This document shows positions 8,752 to 17,225 of a DNA stretch of 64,000 nucleotides, in pieces. Made by a program: the position numbers and the translations under genes. Every line of letters starts with the position of its first letter. Position 1 is the stretch's first letter. The stretch spans positions 1 through 64,000 of the forward strand of contig JAHJHI010000034.1 of assembly GCA_018824085.1 (NCBI GenBank). Reading direction: 5' to 3'. Source of the DNA: Gammaproteobacteria bacterium. Lineage in GTDB: Bacteria; Pseudomonadota; Gammaproteobacteria; Burkholderiales; Rhodocyclaceae. The notes below the pieces were generated by a model, which saw only the letters and a program-made list of their open reading frames with translations, made no database searches and was not told the DNA's origin.

Positions 8752-11142
8752 GTGACATCCTCCAGATTCCGCGTGCGCCGCGTGGCCGTTCTCGGCGCCG
8801 GCGTCATGGGTGCGCAGATCGCCGCGCACTGTGCCAATGCCAACGTTCCGGTCGTGCTGTTCGACCTCGCCGCGCAGGACGGTGATGCGGATGCCATCGT
8901 GAAGCGTGCGCTGGCCGGGCTGAAGAAGCTCGAACCCGCGCCGCTTGCCACGGCGGACCGCGTGGCCCACATTGAAGTCGCCAACTACGGGCGCGACCTT
9001 GCCCGCCTGGGCGACTGCGATCTGGTGATCGAGGCGATCGCCGAGCGCATGGACTGGAAGCACGCGCTGTACGCAAAGGTCGCGCCGCACGTGCGGGCCG
9101 ACGCGATCTTCGCGACCAATACTTCCGGCCTGTCGATCAACGCGCTGGCCGACGGCTGCCCCGAAGGCCTGCGCAGCCGCTTCTGCGGCGTGCATTTCTT
9201 CAATCCGCCGCGCTACATGACGCTGGTCGAGCTGATTCCCGCGCGCGGGACCGACGCCGGCCTGCTCGACGCGCTGGAAACCTTCCTGACGACGACGCTC
9301 GGCAAGAACGTGGTGCGCGCGCTCGACACGCCGAACTTCGTCGCAAACCGCGTCGGCGTGTTCTCGATGCTGGCGGCGATGCATCACACCGAGCGGCTCG
9401 GCCTTGGCTTCGACGAAGTGGATGCGCTGACCGGGCCGCTGATCGGCCGGCCGAAGTCGGCCACCTATCGCACGGCGGACGTGGTCGGTCTCGACACGCT
9501 GCTGCACGTCGTCGCGACGATGACCGACAACCTCGCCGGCGACCCCTGGCACCGCTACTACACGGCCCCCGGCTGGCTGGCGGCGCTGGTCGGGCGCGGC
9601 GCGCTGGGCCAGAAGACGCGGGCAGGCGTGTATCGCAAGGACGGGCGGCAGATCAAGGTGCTGGACCTCGCCGCACAGGACTACCGCGACGCGGCGGGTG
9701 CCGTGGCGCCCGAGGTCGCGGCCATGCTGGCCGAGCGCGACCCGGCGCTGAAGCTGGCGGCGCTGCGCGGGTCGGAGCACCCGCAGGCGCAGTTCCTGTG
9801 GTCGCTGTTCCGCGACGTGTTCCATTACGTGGCGGTGCATCTGGCCGATATCGCGCACAACGCGCGGGATGTCGATTTCGCGATGCGCTGGGGCTTCGGC
9901 TGGCGTGCCGGGCCGTTCGAAAGCTGGCAGGAGGCGGGTTGGGCGCTGGTCGCCGGATGGCTGCGCGACGACATCGCAGCCGGGCGGACGATGGCGGATG
10001 CACCGCTGCCGGCCTGGGTGTCCGAACGCCCGGCGGCGCACGAGGCCGGCGGTTCGTGGTCGGCGTCGGTGGCTGCGTTGCAGGCGCGCCGGGCGCTGCC
10101 GGCGCGCGCGCGCCAGCTGTTTCCGGAACTCGTCCTCGGCGAGCGCGCGCGCGCCAGCCACTCGATCTGGGAAGGCGAGGAAGTCCGCCTGTGGACGCTG
10201 GACGACGCGGACGGCGAACGGGTGCCGGTGCTGTCGTTCAAGAGCCGCATGTCGGCCATCGGGCCGGCCGTGCTCGACGGCGTGCGCGAGGCAATTTCCC
10301 GCGCCGAACGCGACTTCGACGGCCTGGTGATCTGGCAGCCGGGCGGGCCGTTCTCGGTCGGCGCCAATCTGAAACAGATTCGTCCGGTACTCGAAGCCGG
10401 CAACTTCAAGGCGCTGGATGGCGTCATCAACGACTTCCAGCAGGCGTCGATGGCCATCAAGTACGCGCAGGTGCCGGTGGTCACCGCGGTGCAGAACATG
10501 GCGCTCGGTGGCGGCTGCGAATTCGTCATGCATTCGCCGCGCGCGGTGGTGGCGCTGGAAAGCTATATCGGGCTGGTTGAAGCGGGCGTCGGCCTGATTC
10601 CGGCCGGTGGCGGCTGCAAGGAATTCGCGATCCGGGCGGCGCGCGCGGCGCAGGCGTCGGCCACGAAGGATCCGATGAATTTCCTGCAGGGCGTGTTCCA
10701 GACGATCGCGATGGCAAACGTGTCCATAAGCGCGCGCCACGCGATCGAGCTTGGGTTGCTGAAGACGGACGACGTCGTCGTGATGCACGCAGACGAGTTG
10801 CTGTACGTGGCGCGCCGCAACGCGGTGGCGATGGCGGACAGCGCGTGGCGCCCGGCGCTGCAGGCGGCGGACATCGAGGTGGCGGGCCGCAGCGGCATCG
10901 CCACGCTGGACATGATGCTGGTGAACATGCGCGAGGGCGGCATGATTTCGGCGCACGACTATCGTGTGGCGCATGCTGCGGCGGTGGCACTGTGCGGCGG
11001 CGAGGTCGAAACCGGCGCGCGCGTGAGCGAGCAGTGGCTGCTGGAAGTCGAGCGCGCGCTGTTCGTCGATCTGCTGAAGACGCCGCAGACGCAGGCGCGC
11101 ATCGCGCACATGATGGAAACCGGCAAGCCGCTGCGCAACTGA
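8752..11142 (+). CDS. 3-hydroxyacyl-CoA dehydrogenase / enoyl-CoA hydratase, dehydrogenase-first (FadN/FadB-type)
   Basis: Large beta-oxidation enzyme of 796 residues with the domains in reverse order to the gene at 4908. The Rossmann motif VLGAGVMG is at residues 13-20, the dehydrogenase motif HFFNPPRYMTLVE near 147, a second dehydrogenase domain at about 330-430, and a crotonase domain from about 480. The crotonase part keeps the oxyanion-hole region GGPFSVGANL and ALGGGCEF with its acidic residue. This arrangement and length match FadN-like proteins. The GTG start is supported by GGGAG 8 bases upstream. The thiolase gene follows after 10 bases, with its ribosome site overlapping this stop codon. 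Confidence 0.9.
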   Translation: MTSSRFRVRRVAVLGAGVMGAQIAAHCANANVPVVLFDLAAQDGDADAIVKRALAGLKKLEPAPLATADRVAHIEVANYGRDLARLGDCDLVIEAIAERMDWKHALYAKVAPHVRADAIFATNTSGLSINALADGCPEGLRSRFCGVHFFNPPRYMTLVELIPARGTDAGLLDALETFLTTTLGKNVVRALDTPNFVANRVGVFSMLAAMHHTERLGLGFDEVDALTGPLIGRPKSATYRTADVVGLDTLLHVVATMTDNLAGDPWHRYYTAPGWLAALVGRGALGQKTRAGVYRKDGRQIKVLDLAAQDYRDAAGAVAPEVAAMLAERDPALKLAALRGSEHPQAQFLWSLFRDVFHYVAVHLADIAHNARDVDFAMRWGFGWRAGPFESWQEAGWALVAGWLRDDIAAGRTMADAPLPAWVSERPAAHEAGGSWSASVAALQARRALPARARQLFPELVLGERARASHSIWEGEEVRLWTLDDADGERVPVLSFKSRMSAIGPAVLDGVREAISRAERDFDGLVIWQPGGPFSVGANLKQIRPVLEAGNFKALDGVINDFQQASMAIKYAQVPVVTAVQNMALGGGCEFVMHSPRAVVALESYIGLVEAGVGLIPAGGGCKEFAIRAARAAQASATKDPMNFLQGVFQTIAMANVSISARHAIELGLLKTDDVVVMHADELLYVARRNAVAMADSAWRPALQAADIEVAGRSGIATLDMMLVNMREGGMISAHDYRVAHAAAVALCGGEVETGARVSEQWLLEVERALFVDLLKTPQTQARIAHMMETGKPLRN

Positions 11143-11152
11143 GGAGAGGGCG

Positions 11153-12352
11153 ATGAACGGACAGATACGCGAGGTCTACATCGTGAGCGCGAAGCGCACC
11201 GCGGTGGCGAAGAAGGGCGGCGCGATGCGTTTCGTGCGCCCGGACGACATGCTGGCCCACGTGTTGCGCGGCGTGCTGGACGACGTGCCGGCGTTTGACG
11301 AAAGCGGGATCGGCGATGTCGTCGTCGGTTGCGCGATGCCGGAAGGCGAACAGGGCATGAATGTCGCGCGCATCGGCCTGCTGCTGGCCGGATTGCCCGA
11401 CAGCGTGCCCGGCGTGACGGTGAACCGCTTCTGCGCGAGCGGCCTGAACGCCGTGGCGGATGCGGCGATGAAGATCATGACCGGACAGTGCGACATCGCG
11501 ATCGGCGCCGGTACGGAATCGATGACCGCGATGCCGACGATGATGGGCAACAAGGTGTCGGTCAATCCACGCGCCTTCGAGTCGCCGGACCACATTGCGA
11601 TCGCCTACGGCATGGGGCTGACGGCGGAGAAGGTTGCGCAACGCTATGCCGTGTCGCGCGAGGATCAGGATGCCTTCGCGCTCGCCTCTCACGAAAAGGC
11701 GCTGGCCGCGATGGCCGCCGGGCGCTTCCGTGACGAGGTGCTGCCCTATGCCGTGCGCAGCCATCTGCCGGATCTCGCAACGAACACCGTGCGCATCAGC
11801 GAGCGCGTGTTCGATACCGACGAGGGGCCGCGCCCGGATTCCAGCCTGGAAGGGCTGGCGAAGCTGCGCACGGTGTTCGCAGCGCGCGGCTCGGTCACCG
11901 CCGGCAACAGTTCCCAGATGTCGGACGGCGCGGCGGCGGTGCTGCTGATGTCTGAAGAGGCCGTGAAGCGCACCGGTGCCACGCCGATCGCGCGCTTTCG
12001 CAGCTTCGCGGTGGCGGGCGTGCCGCCGGAAATCATGGGCATCGGTCCGGTCGAGGCCATTCCGCGCGCGCTCGGGCTGGCCGGCATGGCGCAGGACGAC
12101 ATCGACTGGATTGAACTGAACGAGGCGTTCGCCGCGCAGGCGCTGGCCGTCATGCGAACGCTGCACCTCGACCCTGCGAAGGTGAATCCGCTGGGCGGCG
12201 CCATCGCGCTTGGCCATCCGCTGGGGGCGACCGGCGCCATCCGCACGGCTACCGTCATTGCCGCGATGCAGCGCGGCGAGGCGCGAACCGGCATGGTGAC
12301 GATGTGCATCGGCACCGGCATGGGTGCGGCCGGCATTTTCGAGAAGGTCTGA
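11153..12352 (+). CDS. Acetyl-CoA acyltransferase (thiolase, FadA-like)
   Basis: Thiolase of 399 residues, the usual length for FadA. The nucleophile Cys94 is in NRFCASGLNA; the His is in GHPLGATGA near residue 355 and the second Cys in MCIGTGMGAAG near 385. It ends the spiral of the second hydratase/dehydrogenase set. A strong GAGGAGAGG ribosome site overlaps the stop of the upstream gene, so expression is coupled. It is distinct from the 431-residue thiolase at 3616, so the locus carries two complete cleavage systems. Confidence 0.9.
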   Translation: MNGQIREVYIVSAKRTAVAKKGGAMRFVRPDDMLAHVLRGVLDDVPAFDESGIGDVVVGCAMPEGEQGMNVARIGLLLAGLPDSVPGVTVNRFCASGLNAVADAAMKIMTGQCDIAIGAGTESMTAMPTMMGNKVSVNPRAFESPDHIAIAYGMGLTAEKVAQRYAVSREDQDAFALASHEKALAAMAAGRFRDEVLPYAVRSHLPDLATNTVRISERVFDTDEGPRPDSSLEGLAKLRTVFAARGSVTAGNSSQMSDGAAAVLLMSEEAVKRTGATPIARFRSFAVAGVPPEIMGIGPVEAIPRALGLAGMAQDDIDWIELNEAFAAQALAVMRTLHLDPAKVNPLGGAIALGHPLGATGAIRTATVIAAMQRGEARTGMVTMCIGTGMGAAGIFEKV

Positions 12353-12366
12353 CGTGAGGGTCTGAT

Positions 12367-13167
12367 GTGAGCGAAGCGCGAATTGTCTCCACGCTGAACG
12401 ACGCCGTGGCCGTCATCGAAATCGATCACCCGGCACGCCGCAATGCGTTCACCGTGGCCATGCTGCAGGCGTTGCGCGAGCAGGTCGAGGCACGGCTCGC
12501 GGACCCTGCGTGCCGCGTGCTCGTGTTGCGTGGCGCCGGTCAGCACTTCAGCGCCGGCGGCGACATCAACGAATTTCATCAGGCGATGCACCTGGATGCG
12601 CCGGCACGCCTGGTCACCTTCCGTGCGCTGATCGAGAACTGGATCAATCCGGTCATCCTTGCGCTGCGCCGCGCCCATCAGCCGGTGTTGTCGGTCGTGC
12701 AGGGTGCGTGCGCCGGCTACGGCCTGTCGCTCGCGCTGGCGTCGGACTTCGTGCTCGCGGCGGAAGATGCCGTGTTTTCCACGGCCTACACCGGCATCGC
12801 GCTGCCGTGTGACGGCGGTCAGTCCTTTTTCCTCGCGCGTGCGCTGGGCGAGCGGCGCGCGCGCGACTTGATGTGGTCGGCGCGCCGCGTCGACGCGCAC
12901 TCGGCGCTGGCGATGGGACTGATCGACGACGTGGTGCCCGTGGCCGGACTGGAGGACGCTGCGCGCTCGCTGTTCGCGCGGCTCGCCTGCGGGCCGCGCC
13001 ACGCGCTGGCCGAGATCAAGCGCCTGCTCGAAGGCGAGGACAGCGTGCTTGCCGCGCGCCTCGAAGCCGAAGCCGTCGCTTTCGCGCGCTGTGCCGCGAC
13101 CGGGGACTTTGTCGAAGGGGTGAATGCCTTCATCGAGCGGCGGCAACCGGTGTTCCAGGGCCGCTGA
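12367..13167 (+). CDS. Enoyl-CoA hydratase/isomerase family protein
   Basis: Monofunctional crotonase of 266 residues. HFSAGGDINEF (about 59-69) gives the oxyanion hole, and GACAGYGLSLALASDFVLA the second one. At the usual catalytic acid positions it has Gly/Ser and Ala rather than two glutamates, as in isomerases and PaaG-like members. Double-bond isomerisation of unsaturated fatty acids is therefore as likely as hydration. The GTG start lies 14 bases after the thiolase stop. It is the last gene of the fatty-acid locus and meets the next gene tail to tail. Confidence 0.82.
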   Translation: MSEARIVSTLNDAVAVIEIDHPARRNAFTVAMLQALREQVEARLADPACRVLVLRGAGQHFSAGGDINEFHQAMHLDAPARLVTFRALIENWINPVILALRRAHQPVLSVVQGACAGYGLSLALASDFVLAAEDAVFSTAYTGIALPCDGGQSFFLARALGERRARDLMWSARRVDAHSALAMGLIDDVVPVAGLEDAARSLFARLACGPRHALAEIKRLLEGEDSVLAARLEAEAVAFARCAATGDFVEGVNAFIERRQPVFQGR

Positions 13168-13191
13168 CGCCGGCGAGACAGAGCGCTGCGC

Positions 13192-13629
13192 TCAGTCGCT
13201 GAACACGATGTCGCGCTTCATCGGTGCAAGTCGCTGCAGCAGGTCGTTCTTTTCGCGCGTGCCGACATGGCGGTCGAGCGCCGTGCGCAGCATGGCGACC
13301 AGCGCATCGAATTCGGCCTCGGTGATCCGTGCGTCGGCATGGGTTTTCTTCATGTCCTCGCCCTCGTACTCGCACTGCCCTCCCGCGACGACGCAGACAT
13401 ACATCGTGATGCTGTGATTCAGGTGCTTGAGCCGGATGCCGTCGAACGAACGGCGCGTGCGTGGATCCGTCGTCGCCTCGGCGACGAGGTCCTTCACGAT
13501 GGCGGTGATGCCCGCTTCGCCGCCCAGGCGCCGATACAGCGTGTCGGTGCCGGCGGCGGGCGGGTGCGCGCACGCGCCGACGGTGCCGGCGAACAGCAGG
13601 GACAGCAGGAGGTGGTGCGGCGGTTTCAT
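13192..13629 (-). CDS. Truncated hemoglobin (group I-like) with lipoprotein-type signal
   Basis: The protein has 145 residues. From residue 31 it follows the group I truncated globin pattern: LYRRLGGEAGITAIVKDL, then LNHSITMYVCVVAGG, YEGEDMKKTH and the end ITEAEFDALV. His97 in MKKTH is the expected proximal heme ligand. Unlike ordinary cytosolic truncated hemoglobins it begins with a hydrophobic signal and a lipobox-like VGAC (Cys20), suggesting a periplasmic lipoprotein. Oxygen or NO handling is the family role; partners are not visible. The ATG at 13629 is used because an upstream in-frame start would place basic residues before the signal. It is transcribed divergently from the DUF3034 gene. 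Confidence 0.8.
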   Translation of the reverse strand: MKPPHHLLLSLLFAGTVGACAHPPAAGTDTLYRRLGGEAGITAIVKDLVAEATTDPRTRRSFDGIRLKHLNHSITMYVCVVAGGQCEYEGEDMKKTHADARITEAEFDALVAMLRTALDRHVGTREKNDLLQRLAPMKRDIVFSD

Positions 13630-13651
13630 GGTGCACGCGCGTGAGGACATG

Positions 13652-13666
13652 GCCCGTATATCGGGC
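13652..13666. promoter_or_regulatory. Inverted repeat in divergent promoter region
   Basis: GCCCG-TATAT-CGGGC lies 22 bases before the truncated hemoglobin ATG, in the spacer shared with the DUF3034 gene. It could be an operator or a small hairpin; no regulator is suggested by the sequence. Confidence 0.25.
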
Positions 13667-13743
13667 TAAAACTCTGCACCCTTGAGCCGATAAGCCCTTC
13701 AGTGCCTCAATGACTGCTGTGCCTCGCACCTGACCCCACGCCC

Positions 13744-14649
13744 ATGAAACCGATAGCCCGAGTGATTCCGCTGCTGTTGCTCGGCAGCCTGATGCCGGCG
13801 CTGCACGCGGCACCGGCCGCCGCGCAAACGCCGTCGCCCGGCGGGCTGCGTGTCGGCGACCGGCTCGTCGCGACCGGCGGCGTCACGCAGATCGAAGGTG
13901 CGGCGGGCGGCGGCCTCAACCCGTGGGCGCTGATCGCCGGCTACGGCACGCGCGAACAGATCGGCGGCTCGGCCTTTCACACCCGCATACGCACCCGTGG
14001 CGGCTATGAACTGGAATCGACCGGCCTTGCCGTCGGCTTCCGGAACCGGGTCGAACTGTCCGCGGCGACGCAGCGCTTCGATCTGTCCGATACGGTGCCC
14101 GGCAAGTCCATAGACGTCGACGTGATCGGCGCCAAGGTCCGGTTGTTCGGCGACGCCGTCTATGACCAGGACCGCTGGTGGCCTCAGGTGTCGCTCGGTC
14201 TGAGCTGGAAGCACAACCGCGATTCCGGTCTGGTGCCCACGCTGCTCGGCGCCCGGCGCAAATCCGACGTGGAGGGCTACGTCGCCGCGACCAAGGTGTA
14301 TCTCGGTCTGGTCGGCGGCTTCAACCTGCTGACGAATGTGACGGTGCAGGCGACGCGCGCGAACCAGTTCGGCATTCTGGGTTTCGGCGGCGACAAATCC
14401 GATTCGTACAAGTTGATGCCCGGCGCCTCGGTGGCGCTGCTGGTGCGCGACAACCTCGCCGTCGGCCTCGAGTATCGGGACAAGCCGGACAACCTGTCGG
14501 TGTTCCGCGAGGACGCCGCGACAGATGTTTTCGTGGCCTGGTTTCCGTACAAAAGCCTGTCGGTCACGGCGGCCAGCGTGGACCTGGGCACCATCGCCAA
14601 CAAGCGGCGCCAGCGCGGCTGGTACCTCTCCGGCCAGCTCGCGTTCTGA
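13744..14649 (+). CDS. DUF3034-family outer membrane protein
   Basis: The protein has 301 residues with a signal peptide (cleavage near HAAPAAAQ, about residues 22-28). The mature part begins LVATGGVTQIEGAAGGGL, a conserved opening I associate with the DUF3034 family. The rest consists of amphipathic beta strands and the chain ends in Phe (GQLAF), typical of a small outer membrane barrel. No enzyme motif is present and the function is unknown. No clear ribosome site precedes the ATG; the start is fixed by the signal peptide. The neighbours give no functional hint. Confidence 0.72.
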   Translation: MKPIARVIPLLLLGSLMPALHAAPAAAQTPSPGGLRVGDRLVATGGVTQIEGAAGGGLNPWALIAGYGTREQIGGSAFHTRIRTRGGYELESTGLAVGFRNRVELSAATQRFDLSDTVPGKSIDVDVIGAKVRLFGDAVYDQDRWWPQVSLGLSWKHNRDSGLVPTLLGARRKSDVEGYVAATKVYLGLVGGFNLLTNVTVQATRANQFGILGFGGDKSDSYKLMPGASVALLVRDNLAVGLEYRDKPDNLSVFREDAATDVFVAWFPYKSLSVTAASVDLGTIANKRRQRGWYLSGQLAF

Positions 14650-14818
14650 TGGGCGGCGACACGGCAGCCGTGCTCCGGGCGTGTCAGCCGCGATGCCTTA
14701 CAATTCTTGCACCTGCGCGCGCGGCAGCCTGTGGCCCGCGGCAGGGCAGTGCTGACACGTCCGTTCCGTCGCGCCTCCGTGGTGCGGATTCCCTGTTTCA
14801 GTCAGCTCCTGGTTCTCC

Positions 14819-15538
14819 ATGAACAACAGCGTAATGAACTCCATTGAAGCGGTCGTGCAAGGCGACGAAGCTCAGCCGCCTGCGAAGGAAGTGATGTTCA
14901 AGGACATCGGGCTGAAGGTCGGTGACCGGCTGATACTCGAGCCGCCGCCAAAGCTCGGTGAACAGCCCGGCGTCGTCAAGCTCATCGGCTACGTGAACGA
15001 CGTCAGCGTACTCGTGACGATGCCCGATACGCGCCCGTGGGCGGGGCCGCCGATCGAAGGCGACGACATGATGGTGCGCGCGTTTTCCGGTCGCAATGCC
15101 TTCGGCTTCTCCACCACGGTGGGCAAGCGGGCGGTCACGCCTTTCGAATACCTGCACCTGTCGTTTCCGCGTCGCATCTCGATGCGGCAGATCCGCAACG
15201 CGGAGCGCATTTCGACGGCTATCACCGCGCGCGTGCTCGATTGCGATGATCCGGTGCCCACCGTTGTCACCAATCTGAGCGCCACCGGGGCCGAAGTGAA
15301 ATACTGGGAGCCGGGCCGCGCGATCGGATCCAGCGTGTCGCTGGAACTGATACTGGACATCCACAAGGTACGCACCCGCATCGTCGTCAACGGCGTCATC
15401 CGCAATCTGCACGGCCTGCCTGAAAGCGGTGATTCCGCGTACGGTGTGGAGTTTCTCGACGTGAATGCGCAGACCGGCATCTTCCTGAAAAGCTTCGTGT
15501 ACCAGAGTCTGGTCGAACAGCCCCAGCGGCGCCTGTAG
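14819..15538 (+). CDS. PilZ-domain flagellar brake-like protein (YcgR family)
   Basis: The protein has 239 residues with two domains. Residues about 30-120 form a YcgR N-terminal domain (LKVGDRLILEPP opening). Residues about 122-235 form a PilZ domain with a basic RRISMRQIRNAER segment and the NLSATGAEV motif, the RxxxR and D/NxSxxG signature for cyclic-di-GMP. It probably links c-di-GMP to flagellar motor speed or surface behaviour. No flagellar gene is near. Other PilZ effectors remain possible. Confidence 0.8.
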   Translation: MNNSVMNSIEAVVQGDEAQPPAKEVMFKDIGLKVGDRLILEPPPKLGEQPGVVKLIGYVNDVSVLVTMPDTRPWAGPPIEGDDMMVRAFSGRNAFGFSTTVGKRAVTPFEYLHLSFPRRISMRQIRNAERISTAITARVLDCDDPVPTVVTNLSATGAEVKYWEPGRAIGSSVSLELILDIHKVRTRIVVNGVIRNLHGLPESGDSAYGVEFLDVNAQTGIFLKSFVYQSLVEQPQRRL

Positions 15539-15652
15539 GCACACGGCCGGCGGCGTCGATGCAACGGCCTGTCCGGCATGACACGAACCGCGCCGGTGGT
15601 TCACTGTCTGCCGTATACCTTCATACTGCTCGCCATACGAAAGCTGCCATCC

Positions 15653-15985
15653 ATGCAAAGGGAACGTTCATCCTTCAATGCGCGCACGGCGCGCATGACG
15701 CTGCAGCCAACCGGGTTTTTCGGAAAGCTGTTCGCGATCATCGCGGGCACCGTGCTGCTGGTGCTCGGCCTGATGTTTTCGGTCGTCATCATCGCCGTGG
15801 CCGTGGTGCTCGGCTTCATCATCTGGGGCTGGTTCTGGTGGAAGACGCGCGCGCTGCGCCAGCAGATGCGGGAGCAGATGCAGCAGGCGGCAGAAACAAT
15901 GCACGAAGCAGAACCATCCGGCCGGGTGATCGAGGGCGAAGTGATCCGCCGCGATGACGAGGGTGAGCCGTCCGGGCGCCCCTGA
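15653..15985 (+). CDS. Small membrane protein of unknown function
   Basis: The protein has 110 residues. Two closely spaced hydrophobic stretches (about residues 20-60, ending IIWGWFWW) form a membrane hairpin. A charged C-terminal tail (ALRQQMREQMQQAAE) follows and is probably helical. The ATG at 15653 is preferred; in-frame starts at 15578 and 15695 are possible because no strong ribosome site marks any of them. It lies 26 bases before the MscS-type channel gene and may be co-transcribed with it. No function assigned. Confidence 0.6.
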   Translation: MQRERSSFNARTARMTLQPTGFFGKLFAIIAGTVLLVLGLMFSVVIIAVAVVLGFIIWGWFWWKTRALRQQMREQMQQAAETMHEAEPSGRVIEGEVIRRDDEGEPSGRP

Positions 15986-16011
15986 CGCACACCCGCGCCA
16001 GATCCCGCCGC

Positions 16012-17160
16012 ATGGCGGACCCCACCGTTGATTTTCCCGACGTCACCATGATCGAATTTGTTCAAAACCTCGGCCTGCGCTTCCTGGCCGAGCCCTGGAT
16101 ACCGCGTGTATTCATCATCATCGCCGTCACCGCGACGCTCAACGTCGTGGCCGAATACCTGCTGCGCAACGCGGCGCGCATCACCAAGCGCACGCGCACC
16201 GTGTGGGACGACGCGCTGGTCAGCTGCGCGAGCCGGCCCATGCTCATGATCATCTGGCTGCTCGGCTTCGCGCTTGCCGCAAAGGTGCTGCAGACGCATA
16301 TCGACGAACCCTTCCTCGATTACGTGGAGCCGGTGCGCAACATCGGTGTCGTCGCCTGTCTCGCGTGGTTCCTGCTGCGATTCAGCGGCCGGGTCGGCGA
16401 GGACATCATCGCTGCGCGCATCGAGCGTGGCGAGGAGATCGACCGCACGACGGTCGACGCGCTGAGCAAACTGGCGCGCCTCATCGTCGTCGTGGCGGCC
16501 GTGCTGATCACGCTGCAGACGATGGGCGTGAGCATTGCCGGCGTGCTCACGCTGGGTGGCATCGGCGGCATCGCCGTGGGTTTCGCGGCGAAGGACCTGC
16601 TGGCCAACTTCTTCGGCGGCCTCACCATCTATCTGGACCGGCCGTTCAGCGTCGGCGAATGGATACGCTCGCCGGACAAGGCGCTCGAAGGCACGGTGGA
16701 GTACATCAGCTGGCGTCATACCCGCATTCGCGCCTTCAACAAGAATCCGATCTACGTGCCGAACGCGCTGTTCACGACCATCGTCGTCGAGAACCCGTCT
16801 CGCATGACCAACCGGCGCATCCGCGAGGTCATCGGCGTGCGCTATGACGATCTGGCCAAGGTGGCGCCCATCGTTGCCGACATCAAGGAGATGTTGAAGA
16901 CGCATCCGGACATCGACACCACGCAGACGCTGATCGTGAACTTCAACGCCTTCGCCGCGTCGTCGCTCGACATCCTCATCTACACCTTCACGCGCACCGT
17001 CGTATGGGTGACCTATCACGAGGTGAAGCAGGACGTGCTGCTGAAGATTGCCGCCATCATCGAAGCGCACGGGGCGCAGATCGCATTCCCGACGCAGACG
17101 CTGCACGTCGGTTTCGACGGTGCGCCGCCGGTGCTGCCGGAGGAACGCAGCGCGCCTTGA
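16012..17160 (+). CDS. MscS-family mechanosensitive ion channel
   Basis: The protein has 382 residues. Several N-terminal membrane helices precede the pore helix region, a Gly/Ala-rich stretch LGGIGGIAVGFAAKDLLANF at about 179-198 that is the TM3 signature of MscS. The cytoplasmic beta domain follows (GLTIYLDRPFSVGEWI, GTVEYISWRHTRIR) with the usual NPIYVPNALFT. It opens under membrane tension to release solutes during hypo-osmotic shock. The stop codon lies inside a perfect FNR box (17157-17170) belonging to the next transcription unit. Confidence 0.88.
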   Translation: MADPTVDFPDVTMIEFVQNLGLRFLAEPWIPRVFIIIAVTATLNVVAEYLLRNAARITKRTRTVWDDALVSCASRPMLMIIWLLGFALAAKVLQTHIDEPFLDYVEPVRNIGVVACLAWFLLRFSGRVGEDIIAARIERGEEIDRTTVDALSKLARLIVVVAAVLITLQTMGVSIAGVLTLGGIGGIAVGFAAKDLLANFFGGLTIYLDRPFSVGEWIRSPDKALEGTVEYISWRHTRIRAFNKNPIYVPNALFTTIVVENPSRMTNRRIREVIGVRYDDLAKVAPIVADIKEMLKTHPDIDTTQTLIVNFNAFAASSLDILIYTFTRTVVWVTYHEVKQDVLLKIAAIIEAHGAQIAFPTQTLHVGFDGAPPVLPEERSAP

Positions 17161-17170
17161 TGCGGATCAA
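17157..17170 (+). promoter_or_regulatory. FNR/ANR/DNR-type box upstream of nnrS
   Basis: TTGAT-GCGG-ATCAA is a perfect match to the FNR consensus TTGAT-N4-ATCAA, overlapping the stop codon of the channel gene. A class II site would put the start of transcription near 17205, with an AT-rich -10 region at about 17194-17200 (AATATAT), which fits. It predicts activation of the nnrS-nsrR operon at low oxygen or by NO through a Dnr/Nnr protein. Confidence 0.78.
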
Positions 17171-17182
17171 GGACCGGCAGAA

Positions 17183-17225
17183 GGTATCCGGAGAATATAT
17201 GTTCAACCGCATTCTCCCGGATACC
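17183..17225 (+). repeat. Long inverted repeat in nnrS leader
   Basis: GGTATCCGGAGAAT (17183-17196) pairs with ATTCTCCCGGATACC (17211-17225) with one bulged base and a 14-base loop. The left arm holds a GGAG ribosome site; the right arm ends 4 bases before the nnrS ATG. As RNA it would bury the leader ribosome site; as DNA it surrounds the predicted start of transcription. Confidence 0.6.
17193..17204. promoter_or_regulatory. Candidate operator GAATATATGTTC at the -10 region
   Basis: GAATATATGTTC is a near-palindrome (GAA-N6-TTC, 10 of 12 positions symmetric) over the predicted -10 of the nnrS promoter. Since an NsrR-type repressor is encoded in the same operon, this is a reasonable place for its site, but the match to known NsrR sites is weak. 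Confidence 0.3.
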
